NCBI GenBank assembly: GCA_052390495.1
Contig: JBQTGW010000020.1
Location: 34,939 to 98,938, forward strand
DNA length: 64,000 nt
Origin: GCA-003244245 sp052390495
GTDB lineage: Bacteria; Actinomycetota; Actinomycetes; Mycobacteriales; Pseudonocardiaceae
Direction of reading: 5' to 3'
Shown here: positions 8,691 to 16,410 of the stretch, in pieces
How the letters are laid out: each line of letters begins with the position of its first letter
How positions within the stretch are numbered: the first letter of the stretch is position 1
Notes under the pieces: model-generated
Seen by the model: only the letters and a program-made list of their open reading frames with translations
Told to the model about the DNA's origin: nothing
Databases searched by the model: none
Made by a program: the position numbers and the translations under genes

Positions 8691-9572
8691 GTGTCAGTTC
8701 ATGCGGTGAACGCGGCGCAGCGGGCCACTGAGGCGGCTGCTCGGGCTAGCGGAATTGACGCAACGGGGCTGAAGCCCCTGCGGGTCGGGGAGAACGTGAT
8801 CCTGCTGCTGCCCGACGCTCGGGTGGTCGCCCGCGTTGCCCCAAGCGTCGCGTTGCTGAACTCGGTGCGGCGGGAGCTACGGGTCGCGACCTGGCTGGCC
8901 GGAGCTGGTCTGCCCGCCGTCCGGCCGGTGGCCATGGAGCCGTTCGTGGCCGGCGAGCTGGTGGTGTCATTCTGGGAGTACCTACCCGAAGTCGAGGCTA
9001 CCGACCTGGTTACCTTGGCCGATTTCCTCCGGAAGTTGCATACTCTCCCGGTTCCACAAGAGTTCCAGCTTGGTCCGGTGCGGCCATTCGTCCGCGTCGC
9101 CGAACGGATCGAGTCTGCGCCTGCGTTGGCCGAGGCCGATCGTCGATTTTTACGTGACATACAGGTTGACCTGGTCGCCCAATGGAATCAGGCCCGGTTC
9201 GAGATAGCACCGGCCGTGGTGCACGGCGACGCCCACAATGAAAACCTCGTGCGGTCCCGTGACGGGCGAATCGTGTTCCTGGACCTGGAGCGGGTCGGCG
9301 TCGGGCAACCGGAATGGGACCTGACCTTAACCGCAGTCCACCACGAATGCGGCTGGCATTGCGCGACCGACTACGCGGCCTTCATCGACACCTACGGCTA
9401 CGACGTCCGGACTTCACCAGCCTGGCCGATGCTGAAGGCGATCCGGATGCTGCGCATGACCACCTGGCTGGCCGCAGCCACCGCAGGCGACCCCACCCGG
9501 GCCGACCAACTGCGGTTTCGAATGGCAACCTTACGGGACAACACCGCACCAGTGGGCTGGGATGGGTTCTGA
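8691..9572 (+). CDS. aminoglycoside phosphotransferase-like kinase
   Basis: A 293-residue protein from GTG 8691 with GGGAGG upstream. The APH/choline-kinase fold is shown by VVHGDAHNENL (catalytic loop HGDxHxxN, near residues 180-190) followed by RIVFLDLERVGVGQPEWDL, where the metal-binding Asp sits in FLDLE. A Met- and Ala-rich nucleotide lobe lies at the N-terminus. These kinases phosphorylate small hydroxylated molecules, and the substrate is unknown. The gene is convergent with an XRE regulator gene whose stop is one base away. Confidence 0.8.
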   Translation: MSVHAVNAAQRATEAAARASGIDATGLKPLRVGENVILLLPDARVVARVAPSVALLNSVRRELRVATWLAGAGLPAVRPVAMEPFVAGELVVSFWEYLPEVEATDLVTLADFLRKLHTLPVPQEFQLGPVRPFVRVAERIESAPALAEADRRFLRDIQVDLVAQWNQARFEIAPAVVHGDAHNENLVRSRDGRIVFLDLERVGVGQPEWDLTLTAVHHECGWHCATDYAAFIDTYGYDVRTSPAWPMLKAIRMLRMTTWLAAATAGDPTRADQLRFRMATLRDNTAPVGWDGF

Positions 9573-9573
9573 C

Positions 9574-10950
9574 TCAGGCGACAGCTTGGGCAACGCGTTT
9601 GGCGGTTCGGCGCAGCTCGCGCACCCTTGACCGGAAAAGCGCATCCTGTTCGAGGGGCGCGGCGGTCTTGATGAGCATCCGGATGTCATCGGCGATCCGC
9701 CTGGACCGCAGCGGTACGGCCTCGTCGAGGGCCTGTTCGGCAAGCCCGAGACCACGGTGGGGGTCATCGAACCGCAGCACCAGGCAGGCGACCCGGATCA
9801 GGTCGAAGCTGCGGGACCTGGCCCGGTCAGCCGGACTCAGATCGTAGGAGGATTGCAGACGGTGCTCTGCCATCGTCGCGATGCGCGCGTCGCCAGCATG
9901 CATGGCCGCGTCGAACAGGGCACGCCCACCCTCGCACGTCATCTGCGCAGTGCTGTAATACCGGGCCCAGGTGGGGTGGTCAGGGTCGGCGGCCCGCTGA
10001 GCGAACAGCTCATCGGCCTGTCCCACGGCGCGTTCGACGGCGGCAACGTCACCCTGGTGGCCGAGTGCCTGACCCTCGACGGCGGTCAGGATCGCCCGCG
10101 CGACCGGGGACAGGTGCCGGTCCTCGCCATGGGCGAGCCGCATGAGGTCCAGGGTTAGCTCGTTGCGGTCCAGCCGGATGGCCTGGTGGGCGGCATGGAA
10201 AAGGGTATGCGCCCGCTGTTGCACGTCACCGGCCTCGGCGGCGAGCTGCAACGCGACCAGAAAGAACCGGCGAGCAGCGAAGTGGTCACCGCAGTCGAAC
10301 GACATGAAACCCGTCCTGCCAGCCAGCCGGGCGGTGCTCGACCGCCAGGCCCGGCGAACTCGATCGGACATCGATGATTTAGCCAGAACCGCGCAGCACC
10401 ATTCAAGTTGCCCGGCGGCGGCGTTGCGGGACATGCCACCACCAAACAACCAATCGGAACTGTCGAAGAACTCCACGATCTCGCTGAGCTGCTCGACATG
10501 GCGCTCGTCAATCCTGGCCGGGACCGCGATGCGGCGCAGCGCCCCACGCAGCAGATCCGGCAGCTGCGCCGACAGGGCGCCGACCGCAGCGGCGCCGGCG
10601 TAGCGGATCAGGCCACTGTCGAGCATGACGTCCTCCGCCCAGGTCGGCTCACCCTCGACGATAGACGACGCCACGATCAGCGTCGCCTCACTCGACCGGG
10701 AACAGTAAAACCCCAGGTCAGCGTCCGAGGTGGCACCGAGCACCACCCGGAAAGCAGACCGGTAGGCATCCCCTGGCCAGGTGATCTCACCCCGTTCGAC
10801 CTTGGACACGTAGTCGGCGTCAATCCCGCACCGCCGACCCGTGGCCTGCTCAACCCGGTCAGCGGTCATCGCGGCGACTTGGGCCTGCGTAAGCACCCGA
10901 GAGCGCCTGGCGAGCTGGAACGCCCGATTCGGGCGAATACTCATAGCCAT
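9574..10950 (-). CDS. XRE-family regulator with long TPR-like sensor region
   Basis: A 458-residue protein. The N-terminal HTH spans roughly residues 8-65 (ARRSRVLTQAQVAAM ... GIDADYVSKVERGEITWPGD), with an extra insert typical of actinobacterial XRE/TPR regulators. The rest is alpha-helical with repeated Ala/Leu-rich segments (FFLVALQLAAEAGDVQQRAHTLFHAA, ARAILTAVEGQALGHQGDV) resembling TPRs. Such regulators bind peptides or small molecules. It is convergent with the APH-like kinase gene. Confidence 0.75.
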   Translation of the reverse strand: MAMSIRPNRAFQLARRSRVLTQAQVAAMTADRVEQATGRRCGIDADYVSKVERGEITWPGDAYRSAFRVVLGATSDADLGFYCSRSSEATLIVASSIVEGEPTWAEDVMLDSGLIRYAGAAAVGALSAQLPDLLRGALRRIAVPARIDERHVEQLSEIVEFFDSSDWLFGGGMSRNAAAGQLEWCCAVLAKSSMSDRVRRAWRSSTARLAGRTGFMSFDCGDHFAARRFFLVALQLAAEAGDVQQRAHTLFHAAHQAIRLDRNELTLDLMRLAHGEDRHLSPVARAILTAVEGQALGHQGDVAAVERAVGQADELFAQRAADPDHPTWARYYSTAQMTCEGGRALFDAAMHAGDARIATMAEHRLQSSYDLSPADRARSRSFDLIRVACLVLRFDDPHRGLGLAEQALDEAVPLRSRRIADDIRMLIKTAAPLEQDALFRSRVRELRRTAKRVAQAVA

Positions 10951-11553
10951 CCCCTTTCCCTGTTGTTGCCGCGGACCCTATTACGGCCCAGGCCGGCCAC
11001 TGCGTCCGGTAGCCAAAGGGCAAGTGCTCCGGACTACTCGGCAGAGGGTGGAAAGGATAGGCATGCGGTAATCCTCCTAGAAAGTCTCCTAGCCCACCCG
11101 CAGATTCGCGTCGGTTGTCACTCACGCGCGCCCACACGAAGATCCTCACATGACCCCGTTAACGAAGCCGAGGGCAACGACCATGGGCATCCACCTAACA
11201 GCGCAACCAGACACGGCCACACCACCTGCTGCGGTGCAGCCATTCCCGGCAGCAACGGTGATGCGCCGACCACCGCGACCCACGAAGAAAAACACCGTGC
11301 GAGAAACCACACCAGTTCCCCTGCGCACCGGGCCGCGCGAACCACAATTCGGCTCCTAATAGCGGTCTACGGGGTGCCCAGAATCGCGATTCGGCTCCAA
11401 ATTGCACCTGGGGGCAGCCCAGAATCGCGATTCGGCTCCTAATGACGCTCGGGAGAGGCTGTGCTGACCGGTCACACGGGAGGTCAGCTGGTTAGGCTGG
11501 GCTGAACATGAGCTCCGCCGCCGGGAGGTCTCCAGATCGGGCACCATGGGCCG
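10951..11553. other. gene-free stretch with a repeat cluster
   Basis: About 600 bp between the XRE regulator start and a small membrane gene. No reading frame here has a convincing ribosome site or actinomycete codon bias. The right part (11345-11450) is occupied by the dispersed GCGATTCGGCTCC repeat family. A near-palindrome, cctcctagaaagtctcctag, lies at about 11074-11093 and could be a regulator site. Confidence 0.5.
11345..11450 (+). repeat. dispersed intergenic repeat cluster, copy A
   Basis: Three units with the core (gcg/ac)attcggctcc are spaced about 40 bp apart (cores near 11347, 11388 and 11429). Two of them are preceded by the palindrome gaatcgcgattc. The same units, with the same spacing style, occur at the right end of the window (63892 onward), so this is a dispersed family and not a local tandem array. 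Confidence 0.85.
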
Positions 11554-11892
11554 GTGGAACTGTCCTTGAACGGCCACCACTTCCTCCTCGGGCCGCTGCT
11601 CGCGCTGCTGGTGGTGGGGTTGTTGGGCGGGCTGTTGCGCTGGACCTACGGCACTCACCGCCAGCACGTAGCACCACCGACCGAGGGCAGCGCTGATGAC
11701 GAAGGAGATCTCGGCCTGCTCCGCGAGGTGGCCGTGGTGCCCAGCGCAGAGGCCGCCGACGTACTCCGCATCCTGGCCGCCGACGGCATCCGCGCCACAG
11801 TTCGGCCGACCACGGACGACGTCGGTCGCAGAATCCTGGTCTTCGCCGAGGATGAGCCCGCTGCCCACGCGCTGCTGTCCCGGCCAGACTGA
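11554..11892 (+). CDS. small membrane-anchored protein with DUF2007-like tail
   Basis: A 112-residue protein from a GTG. It has one N-terminal membrane helix (FLLGPLLALLVVGLLGGLL, residues 10-28) and a cytoplasmic domain of about 65 residues (LLREVAVVPSAEAADVLRILAADGIRATV) that looks like the small alpha/beta fold of DUF2007-type proteins, usually called putative signal-transducing proteins. It is convergent with murA, with 2 bp between the stops. The function is unknown. Confidence 0.7.
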   Translation: MELSLNGHHFLLGPLLALLVVGLLGGLLRWTYGTHRQHVAPPTEGSADDEGDLGLLREVAVVPSAEAADVLRILAADGIRATVRPTTDDVGRRILVFAEDEPAAHALLSRPD

Positions 11893-11894
11893 GC

Positions 11895-13163
11895 TCAGCG
11901 CTGCGGCGGCATGCTGACCCGCTGTACGTCAGCGCCCAGCCGACCCAGGTTCTCCAGGAAGCGGGGGTAGCCGCGGTCGATGTGGAAGACGTCCCACACT
12001 TCGGTGGTCCCCTCAGCGCACAGTCCGGCGAGCACCAGCCCGGCTCCTGCCCGGATGTCGGAGGCCCACACAGGGGCACTGGACAGCCGCTCGACGCCGC
12101 GGACGACCGCGTGGTGGCCGTCGGTGCGTGCGTCTGCGCCCAGGCGCATCATCTCCTCGACGAACCGGAACCGTGACTCGAACACGTTCTCGGTGATCAT
12201 CGAGGTGCCCTCGGAGACGGCCGAAAGCGCAATCGCCATGGGCTGCAGATCGGTGGCGAAGCCCGGATAGGGCAAAGTCACGAAGTCCACCGAGGTGGGT
12301 CGGCCCGGCATCACCACCCGGAAACCGTCGCCAGCGCCGTCAATTTCGGCACCGGCCAGGCGTAGCTTCTCCAACACCAGGTCCAGATGGTGCGGATCGA
12401 CACCGCGCACCGTGACGTCACCACGGGTCATCGCGGCGGAGAAGGCCCAGGTAGCGCCTACGATCCGGTCCCCGATGACGCGATGCTCGGTGGGCGCCAG
12501 CTCGTCCACGCCCTCGACGGTGAGCGTGGAGCTGCCTGCTCCGCCGATCCGGGCACCCATCTGCCGCAGCATCACACACAGGTCGACGATCTCCGGCTCA
12601 CGGGCCGCATTGTCGATGACCGTGGTGCCCCGCGCGAGTACCGCGGCCATCAGGATGTTCTCGGTGGCCCCCACGCTTGGGAAGTCCAGCCAGATCTGCG
12701 CTCCGTGCAGCCCCTCGGCCTCGGCCACCACACAGCCGTGCTCGATCTCGGTGCGGGCACCCAACTTGCGGAGCCCGTTCTGGTGCATGTCCAGCGGTCG
12801 GGAGCCGATGGCGTCGCCCCCGGGCAGCGCGACCCTGGCCCGACGGCAACGACCGACCAGCGGGCCGAGCACGCACACCGAGGCGCGCAGCTTGCTGACC
12901 GAACCGTAGTCGGCTTCGTGTTTGAGCTCGGCAGGCGTGCAGATGCGCGTGGTGTCGCCTGCGACGTCGACGTCGCAGCCCAGCCCCCGCAGCACGTCGG
13001 CCATCAGCGGAACGTCGAGAATCTCCGGGCAGTTCGTGATCGTGGTGGTGCCCTCGGCCAGCAGCGCGGCGGCCATCAGCTTCAGCACGCTGTTCTTCGC
13101 CCCGACGACCTGCACCTCGCCGGTCAGCCGGGCGCCGCCACGGACCCTGAAGTGCTCGCTCAC
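11895..13163 (-). CDS. murA: UDP-N-acetylglucosamine 1-carboxyvinyltransferase
   Basis: A 422-residue protein of normal MurA length, performing the first committed step of peptidoglycan synthesis (enolpyruvyl transfer from PEP to UDP-GlcNAc). It begins MSEHFRVRGGARLTGEVQVVGAKNS, with the substrate-binding Lys23-Asn24. The active-site loop reads PGGDAIGSRPLDMH, so residue 117 is Asp where E. coli has Cys115. The same Asp occurs in mycobacterial MurA and confers fosfomycin insensitivity. The GTG at 13163 is chosen by homology; the frame stays open upstream without coding character. Confidence 0.95.
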   Translation of the reverse strand: MSEHFRVRGGARLTGEVQVVGAKNSVLKLMAAALLAEGTTTITNCPEILDVPLMADVLRGLGCDVDVAGDTTRICTPAELKHEADYGSVSKLRASVCVLGPLVGRCRRARVALPGGDAIGSRPLDMHQNGLRKLGARTEIEHGCVVAEAEGLHGAQIWLDFPSVGATENILMAAVLARGTTVIDNAAREPEIVDLCVMLRQMGARIGGAGSSTLTVEGVDELAPTEHRVIGDRIVGATWAFSAAMTRGDVTVRGVDPHHLDLVLEKLRLAGAEIDGAGDGFRVVMPGRPTSVDFVTLPYPGFATDLQPMAIALSAVSEGTSMITENVFESRFRFVEEMMRLGADARTDGHHAVVRGVERLSSAPVWASDIRAGAGLVLAGLCAEGTTEVWDVFHIDRGYPRFLENLGRLGADVQRVSMPPQR

Positions 13164-13301
13164 GAGCGCCCATGATGCCGGGAGTGCTCGACCTGCGCGC
13201 AACGGGGCGGTCCAGGGCGAAGTCGCGTCACCCGCTGGGGCCAGTCGACTCATTCGAACTCGTCTGGCCGCAGGCCCCACGGCACAGGAGGCGATACCGT
13301 C

Positions 13302-13934
13302 ATGGCTATGGCCGTGCACCTGACGAGGATCTATACCCGTACTGGTGATGACGGGACCAGCGGTCTTGGCGATTTCTCCCGGGTCAACAAGACTGACCCG
13401 CGGCTGGTCGCCTACGCCGACGTGGACGAAGCCAACTGCGCGCTCGGCGTCGCGCTGGCGATGGGAGCACTGGAGCAGCGGCTGGTCAGCGTTCTGCGTC
13501 AGGTGCAGAACGACCTCTTCGACGTAGGCGCCGACCTGTGCACGCCGATCGCTGCCCCACCAGACCAGCTCCAACATCCCCCGCTGCGGATCGATGAGGG
13601 ATATATCACCCGGTTGGAAGACTGGTGTGACGAGTTCAACGACGCGTTACCGAAGCTGGACTCGTTCATCCTGCCCGGTGGCACCCCCGGCGCGGCGCTG
13701 CTGCACACCGCCCGCGTCGTGACTCGAAGGGCCGAACGCAGCGTCTGGGCGCTGGTGGCGGCCGACGCGGAGCGCACCAGCAAGCTCACGGCGCACTACC
13801 TCAACCGGCTCTCCGATCTGCTGTTCATCCTGAGCCGGGTCGCCAATCCGGGCGGCGACGTGCTCTGGCAGCCCGGGGGCCAACGTCCCGATGGGAACGA
13901 CCCCGAGAGAAAACAGCGCCGCGAAAACAGCTGA
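13302..13934 (+). CDS. cob(I)alamin adenosyltransferase (PduO type)
   Basis: A 210-residue protein starting MAMAVHLTRIYTRTGDDGTSGLGDFSRVNK. It contains the PduO-type ATP-binding N-terminal motif TRTGDDGTS, then ADVDEANCALG, and the helical-bundle motif RVVTRRAERSVWALV with LTAHYLNRLSDLLFILSR. The enzyme makes adenosylcobalamin, needed by B12 mutases such as the MeaA protein in this window. A GGAGG lies about 10 bp before ATG 13302; an alternative ATG is two codons downstream. The position beside murA and DUF2550 matches the mycobacterial order. Confidence 0.92.
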   Translation: MAMAVHLTRIYTRTGDDGTSGLGDFSRVNKTDPRLVAYADVDEANCALGVALAMGALEQRLVSVLRQVQNDLFDVGADLCTPIAAPPDQLQHPPLRIDEGYITRLEDWCDEFNDALPKLDSFILPGGTPGAALLHTARVVTRRAERSVWALVAADAERTSKLTAHYLNRLSDLLFILSRVANPGGDVLWQPGGQRPDGNDPERKQRRENS

Positions 13935-13940
13935 ACGCGC

Positions 13941-14366
13941 TCAGAGCACCGACGGGGTCCTTCGCCCTGGTGGTGCCGATTCCAGCCAGGACAAGAAACC
14001 AGTGAGGGTGTCGTGCTTCATCGCCAGTTCCAGCTCCCCAAGTTCGGTGCGGCACAGCAGAACGACCGAACCGCTGGGCATCGCATAGCTCTCCGGCAAC
14101 GTCGGGTGGCGCCGCTCCATGATCTCCAGGTGGTCTCGATCGAGCACCCGATCCGGGCCTGAGCGCAGACTGGAGACCCGGAACCAGGAAAAGTCGTCGC
14201 CTCGGTACCGGCCAACCCCCAGGTGCCAGCCATGGGGACCGTCGGTGCGGCGTAACCGCAGCGAGACGTCAATCCCACCCCGACGAGCCAGCCGGATCCG
14301 CCGAGCAGCCCGTACAACCAGGAATAGGGCGCCGAGCAGGAGGGCTAACCCGATGATCTCTGCCAC
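13941..14366 (-). CDS. DUF2550 membrane protein
   Basis: A 141-residue protein from a GTG with one N-terminal membrane helix (IIGLALLLGALFLVVRAAR) and a cytosolic domain containing GGIDVSLRLR, GWHLGVGRYRGDDFSWFRV, RRHPTLPESYAMPSGSVVL and ELAMKHDTLTGFLSWLESAPPGR, the pattern of actinobacterial DUF2550 proteins. It follows atpC by 30 bp on the same strand, as in mycobacteria, so it is likely co-transcribed. The function is unknown. Confidence 0.88.
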   Translation of the reverse strand: MAEIIGLALLLGALFLVVRAARRIRLARRGGIDVSLRLRRTDGPHGWHLGVGRYRGDDFSWFRVSSLRSGPDRVLDRDHLEIMERRHPTLPESYAMPSGSVVLLCRTELGELELAMKHDTLTGFLSWLESAPPGRRTPSVL

Positions 14367-14396
14367 ACCGATACCCGGCCCGCGCCCGACGGTCCT

Positions 14397-14786
14397 TCAG
14401 ACGGTTTCGCCGACAGCCTTGAGACGCGCGGTGGCCCGCGCCCGCAGCGATTCGGCCCGCTCCTGGTCCTCCTCGGAGTCCGCCTTCGCCAAGGCTTCCC
14501 TGGCCGCCTGTGGGTCGATCTCGTGAGCGAGCTCAGCGGCCTCGGCCAGCACACTCACCTTGTCGCCGGTGACCGAGAGAAAACCGCCGAAGACAGCCGC
14601 GGTGACCGTGTCACCCCTGGTCGTGGTGATCTTGACGATCCCGCCCTCGACGAGTTCGCCGAGCAACGGCGTATGACCAGGCAGAATACCCAGCTCACCC
14701 TCGGTGGTCTTGGCGAACACCGAGGTAGCCGTCCCCGACCACACCTGGCGCTCCACCGCCACCAGCTCGACGGACATCTCAGCCAC
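14397..14786 (-). CDS. atpC: ATP synthase F1 epsilon subunit
   Basis: A 129-residue protein, MAEMSVELVAVERQVWSGTATSV, with the beta-sandwich motif EGELGILPGHTPLLGEL and a C-terminal helical part rich in Ala/Glu/Arg. It forms part of the F1 rotor and can regulate ATP hydrolysis. Normally atpC follows atpD directly. Here the proS gene lies between them on the opposite strand, so atpC is cut off from the operon and must have its own promoter in the 138 bp before it (14787-14924), shared with the divergent proS. Confidence 0.95.
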   Translation of the reverse strand: MAEMSVELVAVERQVWSGTATSVFAKTTEGELGILPGHTPLLGELVEGGIVKITTTRGDTVTAAVFGGFLSVTGDKVSVLAEAAELAHEIDPQAAREALAKADSEEDQERAESLRARATARLKAVGETV

Positions 14787-14924
14787 ACGCGCCTCCTCGC
14801 CTCAGACCCCGACCGGAGTCTAGTCGGCCCACCTCGCACCACCGGTGCCGGGCGACCCGCAGCAGCGAGACCGAGCCGCCAGGCCTGGGCCTGTCGCCAC
14901 CGGGCGGCGGGCTAGGCTCCGGCC
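14787..14924. promoter_or_regulatory. divergent promoter region for atpC and proS
   Basis: This 138-bp gap separates two divergently transcribed genes. Both need promoters here, because atpC no longer follows atpD. I see GAGGAGGCG ahead of atpC, but no convincing -10/-35 pair on either strand. Confidence 0.5.
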
Positions 14925-16337
14925 ATGTCCAAGCCGACTCTGCTCACTTCCCAGAGCACCGACTTCCCACGCTGGTATCAGGACGTCATCGCCCGCGCCG
15001 AGCTGGCCGACAACGGCCCGGTACGCGGCACCATGGTGATCAGGCCGACCGGCTATGCCCTCTGGGAACGGATGCAGCGTGAGCTCGATGACCGCATCAA
15101 GGCCGTCGGTGCACAGAACGCCTACTTTCCGCTGTTCATCCCGGAGTCCTACCTCAAGCGTGAGGCCGCCCATGTCGAGGGATTCAGCCCCGAGTTGGCC
15201 GTGGTGACCCATGCCGGGGGCAAGCAGCTCGAAGAGCCGGTGGTCGTCCGGCCGACCAGCGAGACGATCATTAATTCGTTCTTCGCCAAGTGGGTGCAGT
15301 CCTACCGAGATCTGCCGATGAAGCTGAACAACTGGGCCAACGTGGTGCGCTGGGAGATGCGTCCACGGATCTTCCTGCGCACGACAGAGTTTCTGTGGCA
15401 GGAGGGGCACACCTGCCACGCGACCGAGGCCGATGCGCGGGCGCACGCCCAGGAGGTGCTCGACGACGTCTATGGCGCGTTCATGACCGACATACTGGCG
15501 ATCCCCGTCGTCAAGGGCCGCAAGACCGCTCGGGAGCGCTTCGCCGGTGCCACCAACACGCTGACCTGCGAAGCGATGATGGTCGATGGCAAGGCGCTGC
15601 AGATGGGCACCAGCCACGAACTCGGTCAGAACTTCGCCCGCGCCTTCGACGTGCAGTTCCTCGCCGCGTCCGGCCAACGGGAGTACGTCTGGCAGACATC
15701 GTGGGGGGTGTCCACCAGAATGGTCGGTGGGCTGATCATGTGCCACGGTGACGACGCCGGGCTGCGGGTGCCGCCCCGGCTCGCGCCGGTACAGGCCATC
15801 GTGCTGGTCGTGAAGGACGACGCGGAGGTCCGTGCCCGAGCGCACCAGATCGTCAGCGAGCTTCGCGACGCCGGGATCCGCACTGTGCTCGACGAGCAAA
15901 CCGACGTCAGCTTCGGACGCCGGGCCATCGACGCCGAACTCAAGGGAATCCCGGTACGGGTGGAACTCGGACCCCGCGATGTCGCTGCGGGCAAAGCCGT
16001 GCTGGTCAGGCGCATCCCGGGGACCAAAGAGCCGGTGGCACTGACCTCCTTGGTGGCCGAGACCGAGGCCGCGCTCCGCGCCGACCAGCAGACCCTCTAC
16101 GACCAGGCGCTGACCCGTCGAGAGGCAGCGTCACCGCAGGTCAACTCGATCGACGAGGCGCTGGAAGCAGCCGCCAACGGCTGGGCCCGCATTCCCTGGT
16201 CGACACTCGGCGAGCAGGGTGAGACACAGCTCACCGAGCACGCCGTGACCGTCCGCTGCCTCACCCGCCCCGACGGCAGCCTCCCCGACAGCGACGACGA
16301 ACCCGACCTCATCGCCTGGGTCGCCCGCTCCTACTGA
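14925..16337 (+). CDS. proS: prolyl-tRNA synthetase, short (archaeal/eukaryotic) type
   Basis: A 470-residue class II synthetase that charges tRNA-Pro. Motif 2-type sequence RWEMRPRIFLRTTEFLWQEGHTCHAT and VRPTSETIINSFFAKWV identify ProRS. It lacks the editing insertion of the long bacterial form, and the C-terminal portion (EPDLIAWVARSY) resembles the archaeal/eukaryotic type. It lies antisense between atpD and atpC. A hairpin at 16363-16395 separates its end from that of atpD. Whether the organism has a second, long ProRS cannot be told from this window. Confidence 0.93.
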   Translation: MSKPTLLTSQSTDFPRWYQDVIARAELADNGPVRGTMVIRPTGYALWERMQRELDDRIKAVGAQNAYFPLFIPESYLKREAAHVEGFSPELAVVTHAGGKQLEEPVVVRPTSETIINSFFAKWVQSYRDLPMKLNNWANVVRWEMRPRIFLRTTEFLWQEGHTCHATEADARAHAQEVLDDVYGAFMTDILAIPVVKGRKTARERFAGATNTLTCEAMMVDGKALQMGTSHELGQNFARAFDVQFLAASGQREYVWQTSWGVSTRMVGGLIMCHGDDAGLRVPPRLAPVQAIVLVVKDDAEVRARAHQIVSELRDAGIRTVLDEQTDVSFGRRAIDAELKGIPVRVELGPRDVAAGKAVLVRRIPGTKEPVALTSLVAETEAALRADQQTLYDQALTRREAASPQVNSIDEALEAAANGWARIPWSTLGEQGETQLTEHAVTVRCLTRPDGSLPDSDDEPDLIAWVARSY

Positions 16338-16362
16338 ATGCAGCCTTACTGAATACAGCACA

Positions 16363-16395
16363 GCCCGGGTCCGGTGGCTCTCCCACCGACCCGGG
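16363..16395. terminator. bidirectional hairpin between proS and atpD
   Basis: The arms CCCGGGTCCGGTGG and CCACCGACCCGGG pair around a 6-base loop, with one bulged base, in the 73-bp gap between the convergent proS and atpD genes. There is no long T tract, as is common for actinomycete terminators. It probably stops both transcripts. Confidence 0.65.
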
Positions 16396-16410
16396 CCGTC
16401 GTTCGTGGCG

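Noticed and set aside
11118..11442. Small plus-strand frames ending in EPQFGS or ESRFGS
   Set aside because: The ends are translations of the dispersed repeat and no start has a ribosome site.
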